From: Phycisphaerae bacterium | Lineage (GTDB): Bacteria; Planctomycetota; Phycisphaerae; Sedimentisphaerales; Anaerobacaceae | Direction: 5' to 3' | Length of the DNA: 37,309 bases | Assembly (NCBI GenBank): GCA_030615025.1 | Contig: JAUXAB010000031.1 | Coordinates: 1-37,309 of the forward strand | Part shown: piece by piece, positions 8,517 to 16,343 of the stretch | Layout of the letters: each line of letters starts with the position of its first letter | How positions within the stretch are numbered: the stretch's first letter is position 1 | The notes under the pieces: model-generated | What the model saw: only the letters and a program-made list of their open reading frames with translations | The model's database searches: none | Told to the model about the DNA's origin: nothing | Program-made: the position numbers and the translations under genes

Positions 8517-8552
8517 AAATTATCGCAATAAAATCTAAAATTTAATCAGTTG

Positions 8553-8592
8553 ACCGCAACATGTTACTTTAGTAGGCTGTTGCGGTTTATCT
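8553..8592 (+). terminator. Possible terminator before purA
   Basis: ACCGCAACA (8553-8561) pairs perfectly with TGTTGCGGT (8578-8586) around a 16-base loop, followed by a T-rich stretch (TTATCTTT). The loop is long and the T tract imperfect, so a regulatory leader of purA is the alternative. Confidence 0.4.
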
Positions 8593-8649
8593 TTGGGAAC
8601 ATATTTGGAGGTTCTGATTTAAATGGGATTGCCCAGGAAGTGAGCAGAA

Positions 8650-9924
8650 GTGAATTGTTGTGTTATCGGATTGCAGTGGGGCGATGAGGGCAAAGGCAAG
8701 GTTGTCGATATTCTTGCCGAGCACAGTGATATCGTCGTCCGGTACAACGGCGGTGCCAATGCCGGCCATACCGTTGTCGTAGGTGACAGCCGGTTCGCTT
8801 TGCACATTTTGCCCAGCGGTTCAGTTCGCCCGAATACTATCTGCGTAATTGCAAATGGTGTGTTTATTGACCCTGATGTCTTGATAGAGGGAATTGAGAC
8901 CCTCGCCAAAAAAGAAATCACGCTGGACGACCGGCTTCTTATAAGTGAAAATGCCCACGTCGTCCTGGATTATCACAAAAAAGAAGACCAGCTGCGCGAA
9001 GAATCACTCGGCAAAAACAAACTCGGGACAACTATTCGAGGCATCGGCCCTTGCTGCGCAGATAAGGTCGGCAGAAGCTACGCCGTGCGTATGGCCGATT
9101 TAAGAGACCTCGAAAAGCTCAAAACCAAGCTGCAAACTATCGCCGACTATAAAAACAAAATCTTTGCAGCTCTTTATAATGCTGAGCCGATAAGTGCCGG
9201 CCGACTCTTTAAAAAGTGTAAAACTTATGCAGACAAACTCATGCCGTTTACAACTGACACAACGAAATTTCTGCACAAATCAATTGCTGACGGCAAATCA
9301 ATCCTCTTTGAGGGCGCCCAAGGCTCACTTCTGGACTTAGATCATGGCACATTCCCATTTGTAACCAGTTCAAATTCGAGTTCTCTTGGTATGCCGGCCG
9401 GCTGTGGTGTACCGGCTAAAATGGTTGATAAATTCCTTGGTGTGGCCAAGGCCTACACAACAAGGGTCGGCGCCGGCCCCTTCCCTACCGAGCAGGACAA
9501 CGAAATCGGCCAATACATCCGTGACAAAGGAGGCGAATATGGCACTACCACCGGTCGGCCCCGCCGATGCGGCTGGTTCGATGCCGTCGCCGTATCCTAC
9601 GCCATAACCGTCGGCGCAATCGATTGTGTAGCATTGATGCACCTTGACACTCTGACCGGCTTAAAAGAAATAAAACTCTGCAAGGCATATAAAATCGATG
9701 GACAGGAAATTACCTTCTTCCCCGCAAATGCAGCCAAACTCTCACAGGCGTGTCCCATTTACGAAACTGTCCCCTGCTGGGATGAGGATATAACCCAAGT
9801 AAGCGATTTCCACGATTTGCCTGCCAGCGCCCAGGACTTTGTTTGCCGGGTCGAAGAAATGACCGGCAAACCAGTCACAATCATTGGCGTCGGACCAGAG
9901 CGAAATCAGACAATATTTAGATGA
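8650..9924 (+). CDS. purA: Adenylosuccinate synthetase
   Basis: 424 residues, matching the usual length. It joins IMP and aspartate with GTP to make adenylosuccinate, the first committed step to AMP. GDEGKGK at residues 11-17 is the phosphate-binding loop, NAGHTV carries the catalytic His, and TRVGAGPFPTE and TTTGRPRRCGW are family blocks. The start is GTG at 8650, supported by AGGAAG about 8 bases upstream and by alignment of the N-terminus directly on the family core. It begins the run toward uppS and cdsA. Confidence 0.97.
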   Translation: MNCCVIGLQWGDEGKGKVVDILAEHSDIVVRYNGGANAGHTVVVGDSRFALHILPSGSVRPNTICVIANGVFIDPDVLIEGIETLAKKEITLDDRLLISENAHVVLDYHKKEDQLREESLGKNKLGTTIRGIGPCCADKVGRSYAVRMADLRDLEKLKTKLQTIADYKNKIFAALYNAEPISAGRLFKKCKTYADKLMPFTTDTTKFLHKSIADGKSILFEGAQGSLLDLDHGTFPFVTSSNSSSLGMPAGCGVPAKMVDKFLGVAKAYTTRVGAGPFPTEQDNEIGQYIRDKGGEYGTTTGRPRRCGWFDAVAVSYAITVGAIDCVALMHLDTLTGLKEIKLCKAYKIDGQEITFFPANAAKLSQACPIYETVPCWDEDITQVSDFHDLPASAQDFVCRVEEMTGKPVTIIGVGPERNQTIFR

Positions 9925-9934
9925 AAAAAGAAAG

Positions 9935-10002
9935 TTAGCCACGAATTAACACGAATTAAAAGAAATATAAAAATCAGAAAAATTTGTGAAAATTCGTGGT
10001 AA
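9935..10002. repeat. Dispersed 'CCACGAATT' inverted repeat between purA and uppS
   Basis: CCACGAATT (9939-9947) and AATTCGTGG (9991-9999) are perfect 9-bp arms. The same words occur inside elements A (about 3500-3530) and B (20252-20290) in the reverse orientation, so this is another copy of a dispersed intergenic repeat. It fills the purA-uppS spacer. Confidence 0.6.
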
Positions 10003-10017
10003 AAAAGTAAAACGGAA

Positions 10018-10788
10018 TTGGAAAAGAGCGTCGAAGAAAAACTTGAAAAAACCGCTGAACGTCTCGGGCTAAGGACTGAACAGATACCCCGTCATATCGC
10101 CATAATTATGGACGGGAACGGCCGATGGGCACACAAAAAAGGTCTGCCCCGAGCCCAAGGGCATCGCCAGGGTGGAAAGACGGTCGAGAAAATAGCTCAA
10201 TGCTGTGTTGATTTTGGCATCGAATCTCTGACTTTATATTCCTTCAGTTTAGAAAACTGGGAAAGACCCAAAACCGAAGTCAATGCCCTTATGCATCTCT
10301 ACACTCAATACCTTGTCGGGATTCGTCCTACGATGATGAAAAACAACGTGAAGCTAATTCACCTTGGCCGATTGGCTCAACTACCCCCAGCGGTAAAAAA
10401 AGAACTCACAAAAACCATAGAAATCACCGCCGGCAATACCGGTATGACACTTGCCCTGGCGCTAAACTACGGCAGCAGAACGGAAATCGTAGATGCAGCC
10501 AAGAAAATTGCACAACAATACAAAAAGGGGAAACTGCACCTGGAAGATATCGACGAAGAGTGCATAAGCCGACATCTGTACACTGCCGGCCTTGCCGAAC
10601 CGGACCTTTTGATACGCACCGCAAACGAAATGAGAGTCAGCAACTTTCTGCTCTGGCAAATTTCATACAGTGAATTCTACGTTACAAAAACTCTCTGGCC
10701 GGATTTCAAAAAAGCAGCTCTGGAAAAAGCAATACTGGCCTACGCAAAACGCAACCGACGCTTCGGAACTGTCAAATTGAGCTCATAG
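10018..10788 (+). CDS. uppS: Isoprenyl transferase (undecaprenyl diphosphate synthase type)
   Basis: 256 residues. This cis-prenyltransferase condenses farnesyl diphosphate with isopentenyl diphosphates to make the C55 carrier for peptidoglycan precursors. AIIMDGNGRWAHKKGLPRAQGH holds the catalytic Asp (D32 in MDGNGRW). Further on, YSFSLENWERP and RTANEMRVSNFLLWQ match the substrate-binding blocks, although RTANEMR is an unusual variant of the usual RTSGE-R form. The start is TTG at 10018 with no good ribosome binding site; no better in-frame start precedes the core. UppS makes the lipid that the UppP half of the 4193 fusion recycles. Confidence 0.95.
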   Translation: MEKSVEEKLEKTAERLGLRTEQIPRHIAIIMDGNGRWAHKKGLPRAQGHRQGGKTVEKIAQCCVDFGIESLTLYSFSLENWERPKTEVNALMHLYTQYLVGIRPTMMKNNVKLIHLGRLAQLPPAVKKELTKTIEITAGNTGMTLALALNYGSRTEIVDAAKKIAQQYKKGKLHLEDIDEECISRHLYTAGLAEPDLLIRTANEMRVSNFLLWQISYSEFYVTKTLWPDFKKAALEKAILAYAKRNRRFGTVKLSS

Positions 10789-10824
10789 ACTACCAACTAC
10801 GAACCCATAACTATGAACTAAAAG

Positions 10825-11685
10825 ATGCTCAAATACAGATTGCTTTATGGCACGTTGATGACGGTGTTTTTTACCGCCATCGCTGTTTTCGACGGCTGGC
10901 TGGATGGCTCCCTGACCGCTTCAGCTGAAGATAAACCGGTACAGGGAACAATTCTCTGTATTCTTATTGCCGGATTGATAATTCCCGCCCAGCTCGAATT
11001 GTCCAGACTTGCTGCGGCTAAAAACTTGAAGATTTTCACCCCTCTTGCAATCATCGCCTCGATCCTATTTGCCGGCAGTTGGTATTGGCTGCAGCTTATC
11101 GAAATTCCGCCCCAGGTTTATCTGTCTTTCCTCTCAGCTTTTTCGCTATTGGGACTGCTTTTATACCAATATTTTCGCTACGGCACTTCAGAAGTAATAG
11201 CTAATTGTGGAGCAAGTTATTTTTCTATTATGTACATGGGGCTCTTAAGCGCCTTTGTGCTCGCTGTCCGGGTTGACTTTGGCCTATGGCCGCTGCTTAT
11301 GTTTATCTTTGTCGTAAAGTCTGCTGATATAGGGGCTTATGCAATTGGAACCCTGTTCGGTAAGCACGAATTTTCGCCTAAAATCAGCCCGGGCAAGACC
11401 TGGGAAGGTATGGCCGGCGCGGCCGCAACAGCAGTGATAGTCGCTCTTCTCTTTGTCGCAAGTTGTGATATAATGGCCTGGTGGTCGGCAGTAATCTTTG
11501 GCATCTGTTTTGCCTTTATAGGCCAGGTGGGCGATTTGGTCGAGTCTATGATGAAGCGAGACGCCGAGCAAAAAGATTCAGCGAACAATGTGCCGGGCTT
11601 CGGTGGAATATTGGACATTGTTGATTCGCCGCTGCTTGCAGCACCATTTGCGTATCTGTTTTTTATGTTCGGCATCGCCGGATAG
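10825..11685 (+). CDS. cdsA: Phosphatidate cytidylyltransferase (CDP-diacylglycerol synthase)
   Basis: 286 residues, an integral membrane protein with about seven to eight hydrophobic segments. It makes CDP-diacylglycerol from phosphatidic acid and CTP for phospholipid synthesis. The signature near the C-terminus is clear: SMMKRDAEQKDSANNVPGFG then GILDIVDS, fitting S-x-x-K-R-x4-K-D-x-x-x-x-x-P-G-x-G-G-x-L-D-x-x-D-S. SPGKTWEGMAG is a second conserved block. ATG start, 36 bases after uppS, the usual uppS-cdsA order. Confidence 0.94.
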   Translation: MLKYRLLYGTLMTVFFTAIAVFDGWLDGSLTASAEDKPVQGTILCILIAGLIIPAQLELSRLAAAKNLKIFTPLAIIASILFAGSWYWLQLIEIPPQVYLSFLSAFSLLGLLLYQYFRYGTSEVIANCGASYFSIMYMGLLSAFVLAVRVDFGLWPLLMFIFVVKSADIGAYAIGTLFGKHEFSPKISPGKTWEGMAGAAATAVIVALLFVASCDIMAWWSAVIFGICFAFIGQVGDLVESMMKRDAEQKDSANNVPGFGGILDIVDSPLLAAPFAYLFFMFGIAG

Positions 11686-11694
11686 AGGAAAACT

Positions 11695-12645
11695 TTGGAA
11701 GTTACCATACAATTAGATTCAGCTCAAAAGCGGCCTGAATTGTTCGGCCCTGCCGACAGTCACCTTCGCCTTTTACGTCAATCTCTCGGCGTCCAAATCA
11801 CAGCACGCCAGGCTAATTTAATAATCACCGGCAAGGAAAAAAACGTAAACAAGACTGCTGAAATTATTGACAGAATGCAAAAACACCTCATCAAACGCAA
11901 CTCGCTCACGGCTGAAGATGTAGCCGGTTTTATCACTCGAGACGATTCGCCGGAGACTCTCGCGACCAGCAAGGCTATTACCGTCTATTCTAACAAAAAG
12001 GTTATTGAGCCGTCCACCAAGGGACAACTAAAATATGTTGAAACAATGCTGGCCAACGACCTGACCTTCTGTATAGGGCCAGCCGGAACCGGCAAAACAT
12101 ACCTGGCTGTCGCAGTTGCGGTCTCTATACTAAAGAAAAAGCAAATCAGGAGAATCGTTCTTGCTCGCCCGGCTGTGGAGGCCGGCGAAAAACTCGGCTT
12201 CCTGCCCGGTGATATCCAGGCAAAGGTAAATCCATATCTTCGACCACTTTTTGACGCCCTCGAAGATATGATGGATTTTGCACAGATGAGGAAATTTATG
12301 GAGCTGGATATTATCGAAATCATTCCACTTGCCTTTATGCGCGGCCGAACATTAAACGAAGCCGTTATCATCTGTGACGAAGCTCAAAACACCTCGCCCC
12401 TGCAGATGCTAATGGTCTTGACAAGATTGGGCCATGGCTCCAAAATGATAATAACAGGTGATATAACGCAGATTGACCTGGAACCAAGCCAGAAAAGCGG
12501 AATGGTTGAAGCAATCGCGTTGCTGCGGCGAATCAAAGGTATAGCTTGTGTAGAGTTGACCCGAAGAGACATCGTACGGCATCGATTGGTTCAAAATATC
12601 GTGCGGGCCTATAGGAAAAAGGACCAAAGCAAAAGTAAAAAGTAA
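11695..12645 (+). CDS. phoH: PhoH-family ATPase (YbeZ type)
   Basis: 316 residues. N-terminal KH-like region (1-100), then a P-loop ATPase: Walker A GPAGTGKT at 128-135 and a Walker B region VIICDEAQNTSPLQM. ARPAVEAGEKLGFLPGD is a PhoH hallmark. PhoH/YbeZ works with YbeY in RNA metabolism, and both are here in order. The TTG start at 11695 has AGAGGA shortly upstream and lies 9 bases after cdsA, suggesting one transcript. Confidence 0.93.
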   Translation: MEVTIQLDSAQKRPELFGPADSHLRLLRQSLGVQITARQANLIITGKEKNVNKTAEIIDRMQKHLIKRNSLTAEDVAGFITRDDSPETLATSKAITVYSNKKVIEPSTKGQLKYVETMLANDLTFCIGPAGTGKTYLAVAVAVSILKKKQIRRIVLARPAVEAGEKLGFLPGDIQAKVNPYLRPLFDALEDMMDFAQMRKFMELDIIEIIPLAFMRGRTLNEAVIICDEAQNTSPLQMLMVLTRLGHGSKMIITGDITQIDLEPSQKSGMVEAIALLRRIKGIACVELTRRDIVRHRLVQNIVRAYRKKDQSKSKK

Positions 12646-12686
12646 AAAACCCTTGATACAACGGACATTTCTAACGGGGTAAAGAG

Positions 12687-14243
12687 ATGTGGTTTTTTAA
12701 GAAAACAAGTCCACGGCGAAGTCAGGTACGCAAGAATATAACCGCCGAGCGGTTCTTGCAAATAAGCCGGTTCGCCGACACTGATAGTTTAATCTCAGCT
12801 CTGCTATGGCTGCTTTTCGTCGTCCTCTGCGTCTTCGTTCTTTCGTTCGAACTAATCCGGCAGAACCGTTATCGCGACCTGATACCAATAACAGTCATAG
12901 TAGTCTTGATTTCTTTAGCTGCGGCTTTCTACATCCATCACTACCAGAACCGGATTATAAAAAACCACGCCAGAGCCCTGGCACTGGTCGGCCTGTTTAT
13001 CTTGTTGTTAGTACCAGCAAAACTTGGAGCATTCGTGGCCACCGGAACCGCCGTCACAGCAGCTATCATTTTGACAATTGCTTATGACCAGCGATTTGCA
13101 ATAGGTATGAGTATATTCTATTGTCTCTTTGCCTGTCTCGCTGCAGAACCAAAAACGGATATCAACCTGTTGTTCCTGTTTTTGATAATGGCTGCCGGCG
13201 CTATTACTTGCTGTTTCTCCTTGAGGGAAATCCGAACAAGAATGAAATTGCTTGAGGTAAGCGCCTTGGCAGCGGTAATAGTATTCATAACAGCGCTCGC
13301 TTTGGGCTTTTTGGCGAATTCCCAAACGCCCTTTTCTGCGTTGGGGGGCCAGGCCAAAACCCTACAGACCGACAAGGTCTTTAGCAACGCAGGCTATCAC
13401 GCACTCGCCACTTTCCTGGCGGGAATGTTCATCCAGAGTCTGCTTCCACTTATCGAAAAGATCTTCCGAATAGCGACAAGTATGACGCTGTTGGACCATA
13501 GTGATGCCAACCAAACGCTGTTGAAAAAACTCGCTATGGAAGCACCCGGCACATTCAGCCATAGTCTGTTAGTAGGTTCTGTTGCCGAGGCTGCCGCTGA
13601 GGCAATCAGCCACAACGGCCTTTTGTGCAGGGTCGGAGCTTATTACCATGATATCGGAAAAATCAATAAGCCCAGCTATTTTGCCGAAAACGAAATAGGC
13701 TCAACCAGTCGCCATAAAGAGCTCTCGCCTGCAATGAGTCAATTGATTATCGTCGGCCACGTTAAAGACGGGATAGAAATGGCCAAGGAATACGGCCTGC
13801 CCGCCGTTCTTCGGCAGTTCATCGAAACACACCACGGGACTACCCTGGTCGAATATTTTTTCAGTGAGGCCAAAAAGAAACATGATGAAAAACAGTCTCC
13901 GCCTTCTGAAAGTGAATTTAGATATGCCGGCCCGAAGCCGCAGACAAAAGAAGCCGCCATTGTAATGTTGGCCGACACCATAGAAGGTGCCGTCAGATCC
14001 ATGCCTGCTGAACTAACACCAACGAAAATAGAAGCAGCTGTGCATAATATAGCCATGAAACGTCTGCAGGACGGCCAATTCGATGAATGCGACCTCTCTC
14101 TGCGGGAATTAAGTCAGATAGAGACAAGTATATCGAAAACCCTTGCGGCACACTATCACGGCCGAGTCGCATATCCAAAAGAACCGGATGTACCAGAAGA
14201 CGCACAATCTCGACCCGAGCAAAGCGAGCAAAAAAACAATTAA
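12687..14243 (+). CDS. Short PgpH-type (7TM-HD) membrane phosphodiesterase
   Basis: 518 residues. Residues about 35-255 contain some six to eight membrane helices. Residues about 270-450 are an HD domain with FSHS (H292), YYHDIGK (H321, D322), GH (H358) and ETHHG (H382-H383). PgpH-type proteins hydrolyse cyclic-di-AMP. Usual family members are around 700-850 residues and start with a large extracellular 7TM-HDED domain; that part is absent here, because the first membrane helix begins at about residue 35. The phoH-pgpH-ybeY order is conserved in many bacteria, which supports the call. Substrate is inferred from family. Confidence 0.85.
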   Translation: MWFFKKTSPRRSQVRKNITAERFLQISRFADTDSLISALLWLLFVVLCVFVLSFELIRQNRYRDLIPITVIVVLISLAAAFYIHHYQNRIIKNHARALALVGLFILLLVPAKLGAFVATGTAVTAAIILTIAYDQRFAIGMSIFYCLFACLAAEPKTDINLLFLFLIMAAGAITCCFSLREIRTRMKLLEVSALAAVIVFITALALGFLANSQTPFSALGGQAKTLQTDKVFSNAGYHALATFLAGMFIQSLLPLIEKIFRIATSMTLLDHSDANQTLLKKLAMEAPGTFSHSLLVGSVAEAAAEAISHNGLLCRVGAYYHDIGKINKPSYFAENEIGSTSRHKELSPAMSQLIIVGHVKDGIEMAKEYGLPAVLRQFIETHHGTTLVEYFFSEAKKKHDEKQSPPSESEFRYAGPKPQTKEAAIVMLADTIEGAVRSMPAELTPTKIEAAVHNIAMKRLQDGQFDECDLSLRELSQIETSISKTLAAHYHGRVAYPKEPDVPEDAQSRPEQSEQKNN

Positions 14244-14248
14244 CAATT

Positions 14249-14803
14249 ATGGCCTCTGCCAAACAAGAGCAAGACATAGTCGTTCAAATCGCCAAAAATT
14301 TCAGTGGTCTGGATGTTGACCTTCCTAAGCTTAAGAAATTGGTCAAAGCCGTCTGCAATCGTTTCAAGCTCTCAAAAGCAACGGTCAGTATTGCAATAGT
14401 AGATGACGCCGAAATACGCAGAGTAAACGAACAGTTTCTCAGTTGCGACTCCACCACCGATTGTTTGAGTTTCAACCTGTCGGATGACGAGACTCAAGCT
14501 CCCGGACGCAGGGGTTCCCAAACGCAAAAAAAACGAGTTAGAGGCCGCAATGAAAGGCGTTTGGGCTTCTCCCAGCCCTCCAAATTATTCGAGCTGGTCG
14601 TTAACGGTGAAATGGCCGTCAAAGAAGCAAACTTACGAGGTCATTCAAGCGAAGCCGAATTGGCACTTTACGTGACCCATGGCCTACTGCACAACCTTGG
14701 GTTTGATGATTCCACACAGGCACAGGCCAAAAAAATGCATCATACTGAAGACCAACTTTTACAACAACTTGGTTACGGTTTGGTATATAATAAGAGCAAA
14801 TGA
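14249..14803 (+). CDS. ybeY: Endoribonuclease YbeY with an in-frame insertion
   Basis: 184 residues from the ATG at 14249, 5 bases after the HD gene; the longer upstream frame overlaps that gene and is not used. YbeY matures rRNA and takes part in ribosome quality control. The metal motif is HGLLHNLGFDD (H144, H148), but the third ligand, normally His in HGxLHLxGYDH, is Asp154. Residues about 81-115, between TDCLSFNLSDD and the ELVVNGEMAVKEA strand, are an Arg/Lys/Gln-rich insertion not typical of the family. It coincides with a palindromic repeat (14517-14565). Confidence 0.9.
   Translation: MASAKQEQDIVVQIAKNFSGLDVDLPKLKKLVKAVCNRFKLSKATVSIAIVDDAEIRRVNEQFLSCDSTTDCLSFNLSDDETQAPGRRGSQTQKKRVRGRNERRLGFSQPSKLFELVVNGEMAVKEANLRGHSSEAELALYVTHGLLHNLGFDDSTQAQAKKMHHTEDQLLQQLGYGLVYNKSK
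14517..14565. repeat. Palindromic element inside ybeY
   Basis: CCCAAACGC (14517-14525) and GCGTTTGGG (14557-14565) are perfect 9-bp inverted arms around a 31-base centre. It lies within the part of ybeY encoding the extra residues, is in frame, and adds no stop. This resembles the protein-coding palindromic elements known from Rickettsia in concept; no relationship in sequence is claimed. Confidence 0.6.
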
Positions 14804-14858
14804 ATATCGAATATTGAATGACGAACAATAAACTTCGAAATTCGATATTCCTTGTTCG
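14802..14858. repeat. Dispersed inverted repeat between ybeY and the CorC-like gene
   Basis: GAATATCGAAT (14802-14812) pairs with ATTCGATATTC (14840-14850), and ACGAACAA (14821-14828) has a partner TTGTTCG (14852-14858). The words recur at 320-345 and 23640-23675. It overlaps the ybeY stop codon by two bases, so it probably influences the 3' end of the upstream message or RNA stability. Confidence 0.55.
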
Positions 14859-14895
14859 CCATTCGACAGTCTCAGTGTAATTGAAAGGGTATTAA

Positions 14896-16176
14896 GTGGG
14901 CCTTGGCTGGATTGCGTTACTGATTTGCCTTCTCGCCGATGCTACATTGTTTTTTTCCGTTAACACCATAGCATTGCGAATATTTTCACGCGCCAAATTA
15001 CAGGTCGCATTCAAAGCGGCAAACAAAGAAGACTTTACCGACAGTCTCGTAGAAAACGCCGAAAAGCTGGTTCTGGCATGCTCGCTATATCGGCTCATCG
15101 CCAATTGTTGCATATTGCTGTTGTTGCTGGCTGCTTTTGCAACCGCACGTACAGGCAATCCGGCAATTAGCGATTATCTCCTTACATTTATTATTGCAGC
15201 GGCAATATTTTCGATATTCGGCCTGGCAATACCTCACGCCTGGGCAAAATATGCCGGCGAAAAAATCCTCAGCCGAACGTACAAACTGCTAATGCTCTCC
15301 GCAACTATAGCCTGGCCGGTTCTTTACGTCTGGAAATTTACTGACGGCTTGGTCCGCCGACTCGCCGGTGTGGCCCAAATATCCCCGGAAGAACAACAGG
15401 AAGAAAGGCAGGAAGAATTCCTGACCGGACTTGAGCAGCGCAGAACCGAAGGTGTGCTCGATGAGGAAGAGCAGGAGATGATTGAAAGTGTCTTAGAGTT
15501 AGACGAAACCGCCGCCGACGAAATTATGACCCCTCGCACCGATATTGTAGCCGTTGAAGCCAACTCTGACCTGCAGAGGGTTCTGGATACTATCATCACC
15601 GCAGGGCATACGCGTGTCCCGGTCTATGAGGAAAATATAGACAAGATAATCGGCCTGATTTACGCCAAGGACCTGCTGACCGAAATTGGCAAAGACCCGC
15701 CGGATTTCAAGCTGCGAAATAAATTGAGAGACGCTTATTTTGTCCCTGAAACAAAACCTCTCAGGACCCTGCTCCACGAATTTCAATCGCGAAAGTTGCA
15801 TATAGCCGTAGTGCTCGATGAATATGGCGGAACAGCCGGTATTGTTACCTTGGAGGATATCATTGAGGAGCTTGTGGGCGAAATAACCGATGAATACGAA
15901 GAAACACCGCCCGAACCTGTAAAGAAAATTGACCAAAACACTATTGAGACCGACGCCAGAACATACATTGATGATTTGAACGACGAGTTCGATTTGAATC
16001 TGCCCGAAGACGAGGACTACGACACCATTGGCGGCTTTGTCTTCTCGCACTTGGGCTACATCCCGAAAACCGGCGAAACATTTGATTACGAAAATCTAAA
16101 ATTCACCATCACTTCCGCCGAGGCCAGAAGAATTAAACGCATCAAAATTGTCAGAACCGAAGACCCTCAGAAGTAA
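14896..16176 (+). CDS. CNNM/CorC-type protein (DUF21, CBS pair, CorC_HlyC domain)
   Basis: 426 residues. Residues 1-155 form the DUF21 membrane domain with about four hydrophobic segments. A linker rich in Glu/Gln follows, then paired CBS domains: EIMTPRTDIVAVEANSDLQ opens the first, and LHIAVVLDEYGGTAGIVTLE closes the second. EEDYDTIGGFVFSHLGYIP is the C-terminal CorC_HlyC domain. Family members are linked to magnesium or cobalt efflux and formerly named hemolysins. GTG start with AAAGGG about 8 bases upstream. Adjacency to ybeY is common in bacteria. Confidence 0.92.
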   Translation: MGLGWIALLICLLADATLFFSVNTIALRIFSRAKLQVAFKAANKEDFTDSLVENAEKLVLACSLYRLIANCCILLLLLAAFATARTGNPAISDYLLTFIIAAAIFSIFGLAIPHAWAKYAGEKILSRTYKLLMLSATIAWPVLYVWKFTDGLVRRLAGVAQISPEEQQEERQEEFLTGLEQRRTEGVLDEEEQEMIESVLELDETAADEIMTPRTDIVAVEANSDLQRVLDTIITAGHTRVPVYEENIDKIIGLIYAKDLLTEIGKDPPDFKLRNKLRDAYFVPETKPLRTLLHEFQSRKLHIAVVLDEYGGTAGIVTLEDIIEELVGEITDEYEETPPEPVKKIDQNTIETDARTYIDDLNDEFDLNLPEDEDYDTIGGFVFSHLGYIPKTGETFDYENLKFTITSAEARRIKRIKIVRTEDPQK

Positions 16177-16182
16177 TTTTAG

Positions 16183-16208
16183 CCCCACCACCTGTGGGTG
16201 GGGTTGTT
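16183..16208. terminator. Hairpin between convergent genes
   Basis: CCCCACC (16183-16189) pairs with GGTGGGG (16197-16203) around a 7-base loop, followed by TTGTT on the plus strand. It lies 7 bases after the CorC-like gene. The T tract is short, so termination is likely but not certain. The remainder to 16343 carries GC-rich repeat words (GGGACCCA twice) and no gene. Confidence 0.5.
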
Positions 16209-16343
16209 AGCACCGCCACCGTCGGGGGTATTATTCTTTCTCGCCTGCCCGAATCCGAATCCCGCATCCCTGCATGCCTTAGCTTGCCCCTCCTGATTGG
16301 GGGGCCAGGGACCCAGTTTGGCAGGGACCCACTTACCAATTGA

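Noticed and set aside
14087-14248. Longer start for ybeY overlapping the HD gene
   Set aside because: The overlap codes for the HD protein's C-terminus in another frame, and the family N-terminus fits the ATG at 14249.
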